From positions 660,929 through 724,928 of the forward strand of contig NZ_JAGQDG010000002.1 in assembly GCF_018069865.1 (NCBI RefSeq): a stretch of 64,000 bases of DNA. Reading direction: 5' to 3'. Positions 55,440 to 63,873 of the stretch are shown one piece after another (within the stretch, counting starts at the first letter, position 1; each line of letters opens with the position of its first letter). Source of the DNA: Ideonella paludis (GTDB lineage: Bacteria; Pseudomonadota; Gammaproteobacteria; Burkholderiales; Burkholderiaceae_C). The notes beneath the pieces were generated by a model. It was not told the DNA's origin and searched no databases. It was given only the letters and a program-made list of their open reading frames with translations. Made by a program: the position numbers and the translations under genes.

Positions 55440-57233
55440 ATGCAGAAAAAGTTCCCCCTGTCCTTCGCACTGATGCCTGTCGCTGTTGCAGCGGCCTTCG
55501 CCTGCGCAACCAGCAGTTTTGCTGGACAAGCTGAAGACATGTTGGTCAGCCCGCCTGTCGTCAGCAACACGCAGCGGCTGATCATCAAATACAAGGACTC
55601 AGCGCCCGCAGCCAAGCAAACGACAACTCAGGCCATGGCACTGGCTCACGAAGCCGTTCAGCGCCAGGGTGTGCAGATGAAGTGGCTGCGTACCAACGCG
55701 TTGGGGGCGCATGTGCTGAAGCTCGACAGAGTCGTCGATGTGGCTACAGCCAAGCAGTTGGCCGCCAGCATCCAAGCGGCGGACCCTGCCGTGGAGTATG
55801 CAGAGCCTGATCGTCTGATGCAGCCCCTGCTCACACCGAACGACCCCTCCTACAACAGCCAGTGGCACTACTTTGAGGCCGCAGGTGGCTTGAACCTGCC
55901 GCAGGCGTGGGACAAGAGCACGGGCGCCGGTGTGGTGGTGTCCGTCATCGATACCGGCATCCGCGCCCATGCGGATCTGGCCGCCAATTTGCGTCCTGGC
56001 CATGATTTCATTTCGGACTTGGCCGTGGCCAACGACGGCAACGGCCGCGACAGCGACCCCAGCGACCCCGGCGATTGGGTCTCGGCCGGTGAATGTGGCG
56101 TCGGACAACCTGCCTCCAACTCCAGTTGGCACGGCACCCATGTGGCGGGCACCATCGCCGCTGTCACCAACAACGGCAGCGGTGTAGCGGGCGTGGCCTT
56201 TGGGGCCAAAGTCTCCCCCGCACGGGTCTTGGGCAAATGCGGAGGCTACACCTCTGACATCGCAGACGCCATCATCTGGGCTTCGGGCGGCACTGTCAGT
56301 GGCGTACCTGCCAATGCCAATCCTGCCCGCGTCATCAATATGTCCTTGGGCGGTGGCGGAGCGTGCGACAACACCACTCAAAATGCCATCAACAGTGCCC
56401 GCAGCCGCAACACCGTCATTGTGGTGGCGGCAGGCAACTCCAACGCCAATGTCTCTGGCTTCTCCCCAGCCAGTTGCAGCGGTGTGATCACCGTGGCGGC
56501 GGTCGGCCGCAACGGGGGGCGCGCCAGCTACTCCAACTACGGCGCCTTGGTGGATGTGGCCGCTCCCGGCGGCAATATGAGCACGGGGACCACCAACGGC
56601 GTCTTGTCAACCTTGAATACCGGTACCTCGACGCCTGGTGCGGACTCGACCGCCTACTACCAAGGCACGTCGATGGCTGCACCCCACGTCGCAGGCGTGG
56701 CCGCGCTGATGTTGTCCGTCAAGCCATCGTTGACACCGGATCAAGTGGAGAGCCTCATCAAGTCCAGCGCGCGTGCGTTCCCAGCCACGTGCACGCAGTG
56801 CGGCACCGGTATCGTGGACGCACTGGCTGCAGTCAACGCCGCCTTGGGCGTCACGCCGCCACCGGTGAACACCATCAATGAGGTGGAGTCGAACAACACG
56901 CTGGCCACGGCGCAGTTGATCAGCACCACGCCCGTGACGGTCAACGGCACCATCGCAACCTCGACGGACACCGACTATTTCAAGCTGACGGTCGGCGCGG
57001 GCAAAACACTGACGGCCAAGTTGACGCCCAATGCCTCGTCAGACTATGACCTCTACCTCTACAACAGCAGCGGCACGCAACTGGCCAGTGCGACGGCGGG
57101 CACCGGAGCGGTGGACACCATCACCCGCGCCAACACTGGCACCACGGCGGTAACGTGGACGGTGCGTGTGCGTTACTACGGCGGTGGCGTGGGCAGCACC
57201 TCGGGCAAGTACACCCTGAACTTGACCCAGTAA
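55440..57233 (+). CDS. secreted subtilisin-like serine protease (S8) with C-terminal pre-peptidase domain
   Basis: 597 residues; the ATG at 55440 begins MQKKFPLSFALMPVAVAAAF, a signal peptide ending SFA-G. An I9-type propeptide (about 40-125: QRLIIKYKDSAPAAKQ, VEYAEPDRLM) precedes the S8 domain. Catalytic residues: Asp in SVIDTGIRAHADL, His in SSWHGTHVAGT, Ser in GTSMAAPHVAG; oxyanion Asn in AAGNSNANV. The C-terminal 500-597 is a PPC domain (NEVESNNTLATAQLI, TDYFKLTVGAGKTL), which is removed in related enzymes. Cysteines around CGVGQP and CGGYTSD may bridge. Likely a secreted general protease. Confidence 0.95.
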   Translation: MQKKFPLSFALMPVAVAAAFACATSSFAGQAEDMLVSPPVVSNTQRLIIKYKDSAPAAKQTTTQAMALAHEAVQRQGVQMKWLRTNALGAHVLKLDRVVDVATAKQLAASIQAADPAVEYAEPDRLMQPLLTPNDPSYNSQWHYFEAAGGLNLPQAWDKSTGAGVVVSVIDTGIRAHADLAANLRPGHDFISDLAVANDGNGRDSDPSDPGDWVSAGECGVGQPASNSSWHGTHVAGTIAAVTNNGSGVAGVAFGAKVSPARVLGKCGGYTSDIADAIIWASGGTVSGVPANANPARVINMSLGGGGACDNTTQNAINSARSRNTVIVVAAGNSNANVSGFSPASCSGVITVAAVGRNGGRASYSNYGALVDVAAPGGNMSTGTTNGVLSTLNTGTSTPGADSTAYYQGTSMAAPHVAGVAALMLSVKPSLTPDQVESLIKSSARAFPATCTQCGTGIVDALAAVNAALGVTPPPVNTINEVESNNTLATAQLISTTPVTVNGTIATSTDTDYFKLTVGAGKTLTAKLTPNASSDYDLYLYNSSGTQLASATAGTGAVDTITRANTGTTAVTWTVRVRYYGGGVGSTSGKYTLNLTQ

Positions 57234-57243
57234 CTGTCGACAC

Positions 57244-57275
57244 GGGGCGGCAGACTCCAGCGGAGCTGCCGCCCC
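57244..57275 (+). terminator. strong hairpin after the subtilase gene
   Basis: GGGGCGGCAG pairs with CTGCCGCCCC, with an inner CTCC/GGAG pair. No T-run follows, so it may act as a weak terminator or an mRNA end stabiliser. Confidence 0.5.
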
Positions 57276-57301
57276 GAAGGGTGGCCTGCGACAATGCAGG
57301 C

Positions 57302-57517
57302 ATGAATCAAATGGACCTGACCCTTCGCGGCGAATTCATCGCCTTAGATGCCCTCCTGAAAGCCACCGGCTTGGCCGAGAGTGGCGGCCGTGCACGCGCG
57401 GTCATCTCGGAAGGCCAAGTACTGGTGGATGGACAGGTTGAGACCCGCAAGACCTGCAAGATCCGAGCCGGCCAGAAGGTGGTGTTCGACGGACACCGAG
57501 TCAGCGTCAAGGCCTGA
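57302..57517 (+). CDS. S4-domain RNA-binding protein (YbcJ-like)
   Basis: 71 residues from ATG at 57302. A single S4 domain: FIALDALLKATGLAESGGRA, the RNA-binding turn ISEGQVLVDGQVETRKTCKI, and GQKVVFDGHRV. Stand-alone S4 proteins of this kind are small RNA-binding factors of unclear target. The ORF extends upstream into the subtilase 3' end but only this part fits the family. Converges with the YgfB-like gene. Confidence 0.88.
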   Translation: MNQMDLTLRGEFIALDALLKATGLAESGGRARAVISEGQVLVDGQVETRKTCKIRAGQKVVFDGHRVSVKA

Positions 57518-57573
57518 GCGAACGGCAAGCCTCGGCCGCCATCACGACGGCCCAAGAGCCGCCAGCGCGCCAC

Positions 57574-58212
57574 TCAGGGCGCTGCGTGGAAATGGGCGCG
57601 CAAAGCCAACACAGCCTCGGGCACCATGCGGCTGAAGGTGTCCACGGTCTCGGGGTCACTCAAGTCGTCCTCGTCGCAGCCCTCGGCATCCAACTCATCG
57701 CCCAATCCGCCCCCCAACTGCAGCAAGGGGGCGAGTTGTGGCCCCAAATCGGACGAGTCCCACACCCCGCCCCAGGCCTCGGGGCGCAGGTCTACCGCCT
57801 GCAAGAAGCCCGCACACCAATCGCTGGCATCGGCCCACTCGCGCTCACCCTGCTCGGCCACGCTGAAGATCGGCTCCCACTGGTCCACGTCGGTCGCCAA
57901 CTGTGCTGACAAATGGCGAAGGTGGCGCAGCACAGCCACCACGGTGTTCTTGCGCTGTCGATTGCTGGCAAATGGCGCTGCTGTCGCGGCGTCACCATCG
58001 CCGCCCCAAATCACCGGCAACCAGTGCGCAGTGGGCAGCGTGCCCAAGACCTCCGCCGGCCCCACCAACAACGCGGTCAGATAGCCGTCCAGACCATCCA
58101 AGGTCATCACGCCATCTTGAGGCAAGTTCATCAGTGTGTTGTCCAGAGCGTCCAGCTCTGCGGCGTCCAGTGGGGTGATGGGAGATTGAGCGTCGTAGTC
58201 GGGGTAGTTCAT
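57574..58212 (-). CDS. UPF0149 / YgfB-YecA family protein
   Basis: 212 residues from ATG at 58212. Family traits: the conserved N-terminal helix (LDALDNTLMNLPQDGVMTLD), DGYLTALLVGPAEVL with a conserved Gly-Pro, WEPIFSVAEQGEREWADASD, and the late Cys-containing DWCAGFLQAVDLRPEAW. No SEC-C zinc motif at the C-terminus, so it is the YgfB-like type. Function unknown. Next gene rightward is divergent, 106 bases away. Confidence 0.88.
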   Translation of the reverse strand: MNYPDYDAQSPITPLDAAELDALDNTLMNLPQDGVMTLDGLDGYLTALLVGPAEVLGTLPTAHWLPVIWGGDGDAATAAPFASNRQRKNTVVAVLRHLRHLSAQLATDVDQWEPIFSVAEQGEREWADASDWCAGFLQAVDLRPEAWGGVWDSSDLGPQLAPLLQLGGGLGDELDAEGCDEDDLSDPETVDTFSRMVPEAVLALRAHFHAAP

Positions 58213-58318
58213 GGCAGTCTCTGAGCAATAGGCAAACAGTGTCGCCGAATTCCCGAAGAGCCATCCGCACATGCCCAGGGGAGTGGCCGGTGGCTTTTTG
58301 ACACAATTCGGCCCGACC

Positions 58319-59299
58319 ATGCTGAAGTACCCCCACCACCTTCCCCGTGCCCTCCGCCAGACCGCTGCCGCTTGGCGGCGGTGGCTCGCGGGCTTGGCGC
58401 TGGTGGGGGGCCTGGGCCTGCCAACGGCGGTGTCGGGCCAAACGCAGCCCGGCGGTGCAGCAGACTCCCCCACCCTGCGCAAGGTGCGCGACACCGGGGT
58501 GATCGTGCTGGGGCATCGCCTCAGCTCCGTGCCGTTTTCCTATCTCGATGCCAAGCTCAAGCCTGTGGGTTATTCCATGGACCTGTGCTGGCGCGTGGTG
58601 GATCAGGTGCGCAAGCGCCTGGACATGCCTGACCTTGAAGTCAAGTTGATCGCGGTGACTTCGGCCACCCGTATGCCACTGGTGGCCAATGGCACGGTCG
58701 ACTTGGAATGCGGCGTCACCACCAACACCGCGGAGCGGCAACGCAACCAATCGTTTTCGATCACCACTTTTCTGGCTGAAAGCCGCTTGCTCTCGCGTCG
58801 CGAAGAAGGCGTCCGCACGCTGGACGACCTGCGCGGCAAGCCCGTGGTGTCCACCATTGCCACCACCAGCATTCAGTACCTGCACCATGTCAACCAGAGC
58901 CGCAAACTGGACATGAAGATCTTGGTGGGCTTGGATGACACAGACGCCTTCCGCCATGTCCAAACCGGCCGGGCGGTGGCCTTTGCCATGGACGATGTGT
59001 TGCTGCGCAGCCTGCTGGCCGGCAGCCCGCAATCGGCAGAGTACGTGATCTCTGATGAGGCCTACAGTGTCGAGCCCTATGCGATTGGGCTGCCGCGCGA
59101 CGACGCCCCCTTCAAAGCCCTGGTCGATGGTGTATTGACAGACCTCTACCGCAGAGGCGAGATCTTCACGATCTATCAGCGCTGGTTCCAGTCGCCCGTG
59201 CCGCCCAAAGGCTTGAACCTACAGCAGCCCATGAGTGAAGCCTTCAAGCGCGTGATCGCCAAGCCCACCGACTCGCCCGACCCGGCACACTACCGCTGA
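58319..59299 (+). CDS. polar amino-acid ABC transporter substrate-binding protein
   Basis: 326 residues from ATG at 58319. Signal peptide (RWLAGLALVGGLGLPTAVSG). Family 3 solute-binding fold: LRKVRDTGVIVLGHRLSSVP, FSYLDAKLKPVGYSMDLCWR, VDLECGVTTNTAERQRNQSF, and the late VEPYAIGLPRDDAPFKALVD. GltI-like, so it probably binds glutamate or aspartate or a similar acid. Its stop abuts the convergent response regulator gene with no gap. No permease or ATPase of its own is adjacent. Confidence 0.92.
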   Translation: MLKYPHHLPRALRQTAAAWRRWLAGLALVGGLGLPTAVSGQTQPGGAADSPTLRKVRDTGVIVLGHRLSSVPFSYLDAKLKPVGYSMDLCWRVVDQVRKRLDMPDLEVKLIAVTSATRMPLVANGTVDLECGVTTNTAERQRNQSFSITTFLAESRLLSRREEGVRTLDDLRGKPVVSTIATTSIQYLHHVNQSRKLDMKILVGLDDTDAFRHVQTGRAVAFAMDDVLLRSLLAGSPQSAEYVISDEAYSVEPYAIGLPRDDAPFKALVDGVLTDLYRRGEIFTIYQRWFQSPVPPKGLNLQQPMSEAFKRVIAKPTDSPDPAHYR

Positions 59300-60637
59300 T
59301 CAGCGAAAGCGCTCCAGCTCAATGCCGTGCCGGTGCAGCTTGTCGTAGAGCGTTTTCTTGGGGGTTCCCAGTAATTCCATCGCCGCCGGCACCTTGCCGC
59401 CACTGCGGCGCAGGGCTTGCTCGATCAAGGTCTTTTCGACCAAGTCCATTTGTTGCGCCAGCGTGGGCGCAGCCTCAGCATGCGCCGTTGAGCCTTCGGT
59501 GCCACCGAGCTCCAGCACAAAGCGATCCGCCGCATTGCGCACCTCGCGCACATTGCCCGGCCAGTCATGGGCCATCAGCTCGCGCAGGCGCTGTGCGCTC
59601 AGCTCGGGCGCTTCGCGCCCGTACCGCGCACTGGCCTGAGCGACAAAATGCTCGAACAAGAGCGGCACATCTTCACGTCGCTCTCGCAGCGGCGGCAGGT
59701 GAAGCACGGCCACATTCAAGCGGTAGTAGAGGTCACCTCTGAACTTGCCTTGCTCTGAGAGCTCGCGCAAGTCCGCCTTGGTGGCCGCAATGACACGGAC
59801 GTTGACGGACACCTCCTCGTTGGAGCCCAGCCGCTCAACCTTGCGTTCTTGCAAGATGCGCAGCAGCTTGATCTGCAGTGCGACGGGCATGGTCTCGATC
59901 TCATCGAGCAGCAACGTGCCGCCATTGGCAAACTCAATCTTGCCAATGCGGCGCTTGCCCGCTGAGGTGAAAGCGCCGGGCTCGTGGCCAAACAGCTCAC
60001 TCTCAAACAGAGACTCAGGCAGCCCTCCGCAATTGATGGCCACAAAGTGCCGATCGCGGCGGTGGCTGTGGTCATGCAGGCAGCGCGCCACCAGCTCTTT
60101 GCCTGTGCCGGTTTCACCCAGGATCATCACGTCCGCCGAGGTATCGGCCAAATTCAAAATCTGGCGCCGCACCTGCTGCATCGCGGGCGAATGCCCGAGC
60201 AGCACGGCCTCAATGCCGCTGCGCTGGTTCAGTTGGGCGCGCAGTTCATCCACCGCCACGCGCAGCACACGCTTCTCCAAGGCGCGCTTGGCGGTGTCAA
60301 CGAAGCGCTCGGGTGCGAAAGGCTTCTCGATGAAATCGTAGGCGCCTGCGCGCATGGCACGCACCGCCATCGCGACATCACCATGCGCGGTGACCAAGAC
60401 CACCGGGACGCCCGCATCCACCTGCTGCACATGGTCGAGCAAAGCCAAGCCATCCATACCCGGCAAGCGGACATCGGTGATCACAATGGCCTGCATGCCG
60501 GCTTGAATGTGCGGCAGGGCCGCTTCCGCCGAGGCAAAGGCCTCGACGGTCAAGCCTTCCAACTCAAGGGTTTGGGTCAGGCTGGCCCGCACGGGCGGGT
60601 CATCTTCCACGAACAAGACGCGATAGCCTTCAAACAT
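59300..60637 (-). CDS. DctD/NtrC-type sigma-54-dependent response regulator
   Basis: 445 residues from ATG at 60637. Receiver domain (about 5-120: VLFVEDDPPVRAS; phospho-acceptor Asp in IVITDVRLPGMDG). AAA+ domain (about 145-380: GETGTGKELVARCLH, GALLLDEIE-like TLLLDEIETMP, arginine finger region). The sigma-54 contact loop is GAFTSA rather than GAFTGA. A C-terminal Fis-type helix-turn-helix (about 400-445: GGKVPAAMELLGTPKKTLYD) completes it. It is the partner of the overlapping histidine kinase. A matching sigma-54 promoter lies upstream of the livH-like gene. Confidence 0.95.
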   Translation of the reverse strand: MFEGYRVLFVEDDPPVRASLTQTLELEGLTVEAFASAEAALPHIQAGMQAIVITDVRLPGMDGLALLDHVQQVDAGVPVVLVTAHGDVAMAVRAMRAGAYDFIEKPFAPERFVDTAKRALEKRVLRVAVDELRAQLNQRSGIEAVLLGHSPAMQQVRRQILNLADTSADVMILGETGTGKELVARCLHDHSHRRDRHFVAINCGGLPESLFESELFGHEPGAFTSAGKRRIGKIEFANGGTLLLDEIETMPVALQIKLLRILQERKVERLGSNEEVSVNVRVIAATKADLRELSEQGKFRGDLYYRLNVAVLHLPPLRERREDVPLLFEHFVAQASARYGREAPELSAQRLRELMAHDWPGNVREVRNAADRFVLELGGTEGSTAHAEAAPTLAQQMDLVEKTLIEQALRRSGGKVPAAMELLGTPKKTLYDKLHRHGIELERFR

Positions 60638-62585
60638 CTGCTGCGACTTCCAAATCAAATTCAAACACCATGCCCGGCTGGCCGTCATCAGCCACGTCAT
60701 CGCGCGCGTGGGCCTTCAGCGTCCCACCAAATTCATGGATGATTTTCGAGGAAATCACCAAGCCCAAGCCCAGGCCTTGGCCTGCCGGCTTGGTGGTGAA
60801 AAAGGGCTCGAACAAGCGTGCACGCAAGGCTTGAGGCATGCCAGGCCCGCTGTCCCTGACTTGCACCAACACCCTCTGGGGCGATGCGCGATCGGCGCCA
60901 CGGGCTTGCGGCAAGGCAACGGTGCATACATCCAACACCTTGCGAGGCGCATCGCTCATGGCGTCCAGCGCGTTGGTGAACAGGTTCACCAACACTTGCT
61001 CCAAGCGATTGGCGTCGCAGTGCACGCGCAAGCTCTCCGGCACGGCCACGTTCAAGCTCACGCCCTCACTGCGCAAGCGATGTTCTAGCAACAGCGTTGT
61101 ATTGCGTACCGCGCCCAGCAATGAGATGGCTGCATGGCCGCTCTCGGCCTTGCGCGCAAAGGTTTTGAGTTGGCGCGTGATGCTCGCCATGCGCTCGACC
61201 ATGTCATCAATCAGCTTGAGGTTCTCGGCCACCGTGTTGGTGCGCCCTTGTCCCAAGAGCAACTGCGTGTTGCGAGACAAAGCCCGCAGAGCCGTCAACG
61301 GTTGGTTGATCTCATGCGAGATGCCTGCTGACATCTGGCCCAGCACCGCCAACTTGCCGGCTTGGATCAACTCATCCTCGGTCTGCAGGCGCTGGGCAAT
61401 CTGGTGCTTCAGCTCGACGTTGGTGCGGCGCAACTCGCGCGTGCGCTCGTAGACCTGGCGCTCCAGCTCATCGTGAGCCAGTTGCAGTTGATTGCGCGCC
61501 TCAAACAACTGCAGCACGGCCCGGCGCCTGAAGGAGAGATACAGCGCTAAAAGCCCGAGCGCAGCCCCCACGGCCCCACCACCCCAGGCCGCCGTTCTGG
61601 CATTGCGCCATACATCTGCAGGGTCTGACAGGGTCATCAGCCTCACGCCGAGCGGCACCACCGCACGCTCTTGGGCCAGGCGCAGGCCGCTGCGACTGCC
61701 TGCCACACCGGGCACGCGCATCAAAACCGCATCGGGCGCCACGCGCTCTTCGTCTTTCAGCGTCAAGGTGCTCAGCGGGGCCTCTGCGGGGTAACGGCCG
61801 GTATTCATCAGCATGGTGCGACGCGCGTCGCTCACCTCGCCCAAGGCCCGAAACTTCCATTCGGGCACCGAACTCATGATCACGACATCTAACTCATCCA
61901 CCACCAACAGCTTTTCGCCATGGGAGCGCACACCCAAATCCATCCAGGTCGCCTCCAGCGGCGCCAGGCTGATCTTCACCAGCATCAGGCCTTGGACCTG
62001 TCCGTCGCGCTGGACGGGCTGCACAAAGACATGGTCTGTCGACCCACTCATGCCGGGCGCCGCGCCTAAGCCCACGGAGTGCGTCGCGAAGAAGCTGGTC
62101 GCTCCGTCTTGCAGGGCGGACGCTAGGCGCTCGGGCGGCAGGCCGTCATGACGAGAGGGCTGGCTGGACGCAATGACCTGTCCAGACTTGTCGGTCACCA
62201 ACATCAAGATGGCACCGGCTCGGACATTCACCTTGGCCAAGCGCAAGCTGGTGCGCTGGCGCAAGGCCTCGTCATGCGGCTGTTTCAGCAGGGCTTGAAC
62301 ATCATCGTCCAACGCCATCAAGCTCGGCAAGTAGGCATGCCTGGCCAACTCGGCTTCCAAGTTGGACGCATAGAGCTCTAAACGCTCCCCCGCCACTGCC
62401 GCCAATTGCTGCAAGCCGGCTCGGCTGCTGGTGCGATGTGCCACGACCATGCCGAGGATCACCAGCGCCACGGTAAAGGTGACCACCCAACCCGGACGCG
62501 TGAGCACACCCGCCCACGGCAAGAGGCGGTGACGAGCGCGAAGAATCAAAGCATGCACCATCAGGGCGCGTAGTTTGCCCAACAT
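60630..62585 (-). CDS. DctB-like membrane histidine kinase
   Basis: 651 residues from ATG at 62585 (another ATG at 62561 is possible). Helix near 30-50 (GWVVTFTVALVILGMVV), a large periplasmic double-Cache-like sensor (about 55-330), and a second helix near 350. A coiled coil follows, then the HisKA domain with phospho-His in SAGISHEINQPLTALRAL and the ATP-binding domain (NLFTNALDAM, RDSGPGMP, FEPFFTTKPAGQGLGLGL). DctB senses C4-dicarboxylates; the ligand here is unknown. It overlaps the response regulator by 8 bases. Confidence 0.93.
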   Translation of the reverse strand: MLGKLRALMVHALILRARHRLLPWAGVLTRPGWVVTFTVALVILGMVVAHRTSSRAGLQQLAAVAGERLELYASNLEAELARHAYLPSLMALDDDVQALLKQPHDEALRQRTSLRLAKVNVRAGAILMLVTDKSGQVIASSQPSRHDGLPPERLASALQDGATSFFATHSVGLGAAPGMSGSTDHVFVQPVQRDGQVQGLMLVKISLAPLEATWMDLGVRSHGEKLLVVDELDVVIMSSVPEWKFRALGEVSDARRTMLMNTGRYPAEAPLSTLTLKDEERVAPDAVLMRVPGVAGSRSGLRLAQERAVVPLGVRLMTLSDPADVWRNARTAAWGGGAVGAALGLLALYLSFRRRAVLQLFEARNQLQLAHDELERQVYERTRELRRTNVELKHQIAQRLQTEDELIQAGKLAVLGQMSAGISHEINQPLTALRALSRNTQLLLGQGRTNTVAENLKLIDDMVERMASITRQLKTFARKAESGHAAISLLGAVRNTTLLLEHRLRSEGVSLNVAVPESLRVHCDANRLEQVLVNLFTNALDAMSDAPRKVLDVCTVALPQARGADRASPQRVLVQVRDSGPGMPQALRARLFEPFFTTKPAGQGLGLGLVISSKIIHEFGGTLKAHARDDVADDGQPGMVFEFDLEVAADV

Positions 62586-62662
62586 CGCAGCAGGCTTGGG
62601 CGCAAGCGGCACAGATATTTCGGGGCCAGCCCAAAGCCCCGCCAGCGCATGGCCGCACCCGA

Positions 62663-62678
62663 GTGCGGATTTCCGCAC
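62663..62678. promoter_or_regulatory. probable upstream activator site 1
   Basis: GTGCGGATTTCCGCAC, a 7+2+7 perfect inverted repeat between the kinase and livH, centred about 220 bases before the predicted livH transcription start, as expected for an NtrC-type enhancer. Confidence 0.7.
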
Positions 62679-62694
62679 CAAGCGGTTTGGGGGG

Positions 62695-62712
62695 TGGGCG
62701 AGTTTCCGCCCA
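62695..62712. promoter_or_regulatory. probable upstream activator site 2
   Basis: TGGGCGAGTTTCCGCCCA, a 6+6+6 inverted repeat sharing the TTTCCGC half with site 1, about 17 bases after it (close to a helical-turn multiple), as paired activator sites often are. Confidence 0.6.
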
Positions 62713-62863
62713 AGCCGACGTCGACCCACCAAAGCCTCCACGGCGCGAGCGGCACGTTGAGCGAAATTCCGGCTGTTTTGCGGTCGAAAGCAAGGGTAAG
62801 CCCGTAGAAAGCAGCGCAGCGACGGGCACGATGCCTAGTGCAAACCCGGTGCAGTCAGCGGCA

Positions 62864-62879
62864 TGGCACGGCATGTGCA
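62864..62879 (+). promoter_or_regulatory. sigma-54 promoter before livH
   Basis: TGGCACG-GCAT-GTGCA: the -24 TGGCACG is perfect and the GG to GC spacing is exactly 10 bases; the -12 reads GTGCA instead of TTGCA. It starts 67 bases before the livH ATG, with transcription predicted near 62890. The 345-base gap also holds the two activator sites. Confidence 0.82.
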
Positions 62880-62930
62880 TAAGCCCTGCTGTTTTCAATC
62901 GCGACGAACACGTCGACTGAAGGGTTCTCA

Positions 62931-63860
62931 ATGGACATATTCGTACAACAGATCATCAACGGCCTGGTGCTGGGGAGCATGTATGCCTTGGTGGCGTTGG
63001 GGTACACGATGGTGTACGGGATCATCAGCCTGATCAACTTTGCGCACGGCGAAGTGCTGATGGTGGGCGCCATGGTGTCGTGGACGGTGGTGACAGCCTT
63101 GGCCGGCACGGGCTGGCCGGGCTGGGTGCTGCTGCTGATCTCGGCGGTCGCGGCCATCATCGTGTGCTCGCTGCTGAACTTCACCATCGAGAAGGTGGCC
63201 TACCGGCCGCTGCGCAACGCGCCGCGCCTAGCCCCGCTGATCACCGCCATGGGCATGAGCCTGCTGCTGCAGACCCTGGCCATGATCATCTGGAAGCCCA
63301 ATCCCAAGCCCTTTCCCCAACTGCTGCCCCCGGAAGTCTTCTTCCTCTGGGAAGACGGCCCCGTCATCACCCTGACCCAGGTGCTGATCCTGGTGACCAC
63401 CGTGGTGGTGCTGGCTGCCTTGCTGTGGCTGGTCAATAAAACCAAGCTCGGCCGCGCCATGCGCGCCACCGCCGAGAACCCGCGCGTGGCCGGCTTGATG
63501 GGCGTGCGCCCGGACCACATCATCTCCATGACCTTCGTCATCGGGGCGGCCCTGGCGGCCATCGCCGGCATCATGTGGGCGGCCAACTACGGCACCATCC
63601 AGCACTCCATGGGCTTCCTGCCGGGCCTGAAGGCCTTCACGGCGGCTGTGTTTGGTGGCATCGGCAACCTGACGGGCGCCATGGTCGGTGGCGTGCTGCT
63701 GGGCCTGATCGAAGCCCTGGGGGCGGGCTACCTGGGCGAGCTCACCGGGGGCGTCTTCGGCTCCCACTACGTCGAGATCTTCGCCTTCCTCGTGCTCATC
63801 CTCGTGCTGACCCTGCGCCCCTCGGGCCTGATGGGCGAGCGCGTTGCAGATAGAGCTTGA
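62931..63860 (+). CDS. livH: branched-chain amino-acid-type ABC transporter permease (LivH)
   Basis: 309 residues. Start MDIFVQQIINGLVLGSMYAL. About eight membrane helices and the family cytoplasmic motifs: TMVYGIISLINFAHGEVLMV near residue 30, and MRATAENPRVAGLMGVRPDH, the EAA-like loop contacting the ATPase. The closing VFGGIGNLTGAMVGGVLLGL is typical. It forms the inner-membrane pore with LivM. A good ribosome site (AAGGG) lies before the ATG. Placement behind a sigma-54 promoter suggests control by the neighbouring DctD-like protein. Confidence 0.95.
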   Translation: MDIFVQQIINGLVLGSMYALVALGYTMVYGIISLINFAHGEVLMVGAMVSWTVVTALAGTGWPGWVLLLISAVAAIIVCSLLNFTIEKVAYRPLRNAPRLAPLITAMGMSLLLQTLAMIIWKPNPKPFPQLLPPEVFFLWEDGPVITLTQVLILVTTVVVLAALLWLVNKTKLGRAMRATAENPRVAGLMGVRPDHIISMTFVIGAALAAIAGIMWAANYGTIQHSMGFLPGLKAFTAAVFGGIGNLTGAMVGGVLLGLIEALGAGYLGELTGGVFGSHYVEIFAFLVLILVLTLRPSGLMGERVADRA

Positions 63861-63873
63861 TCTGGAGAAACCT

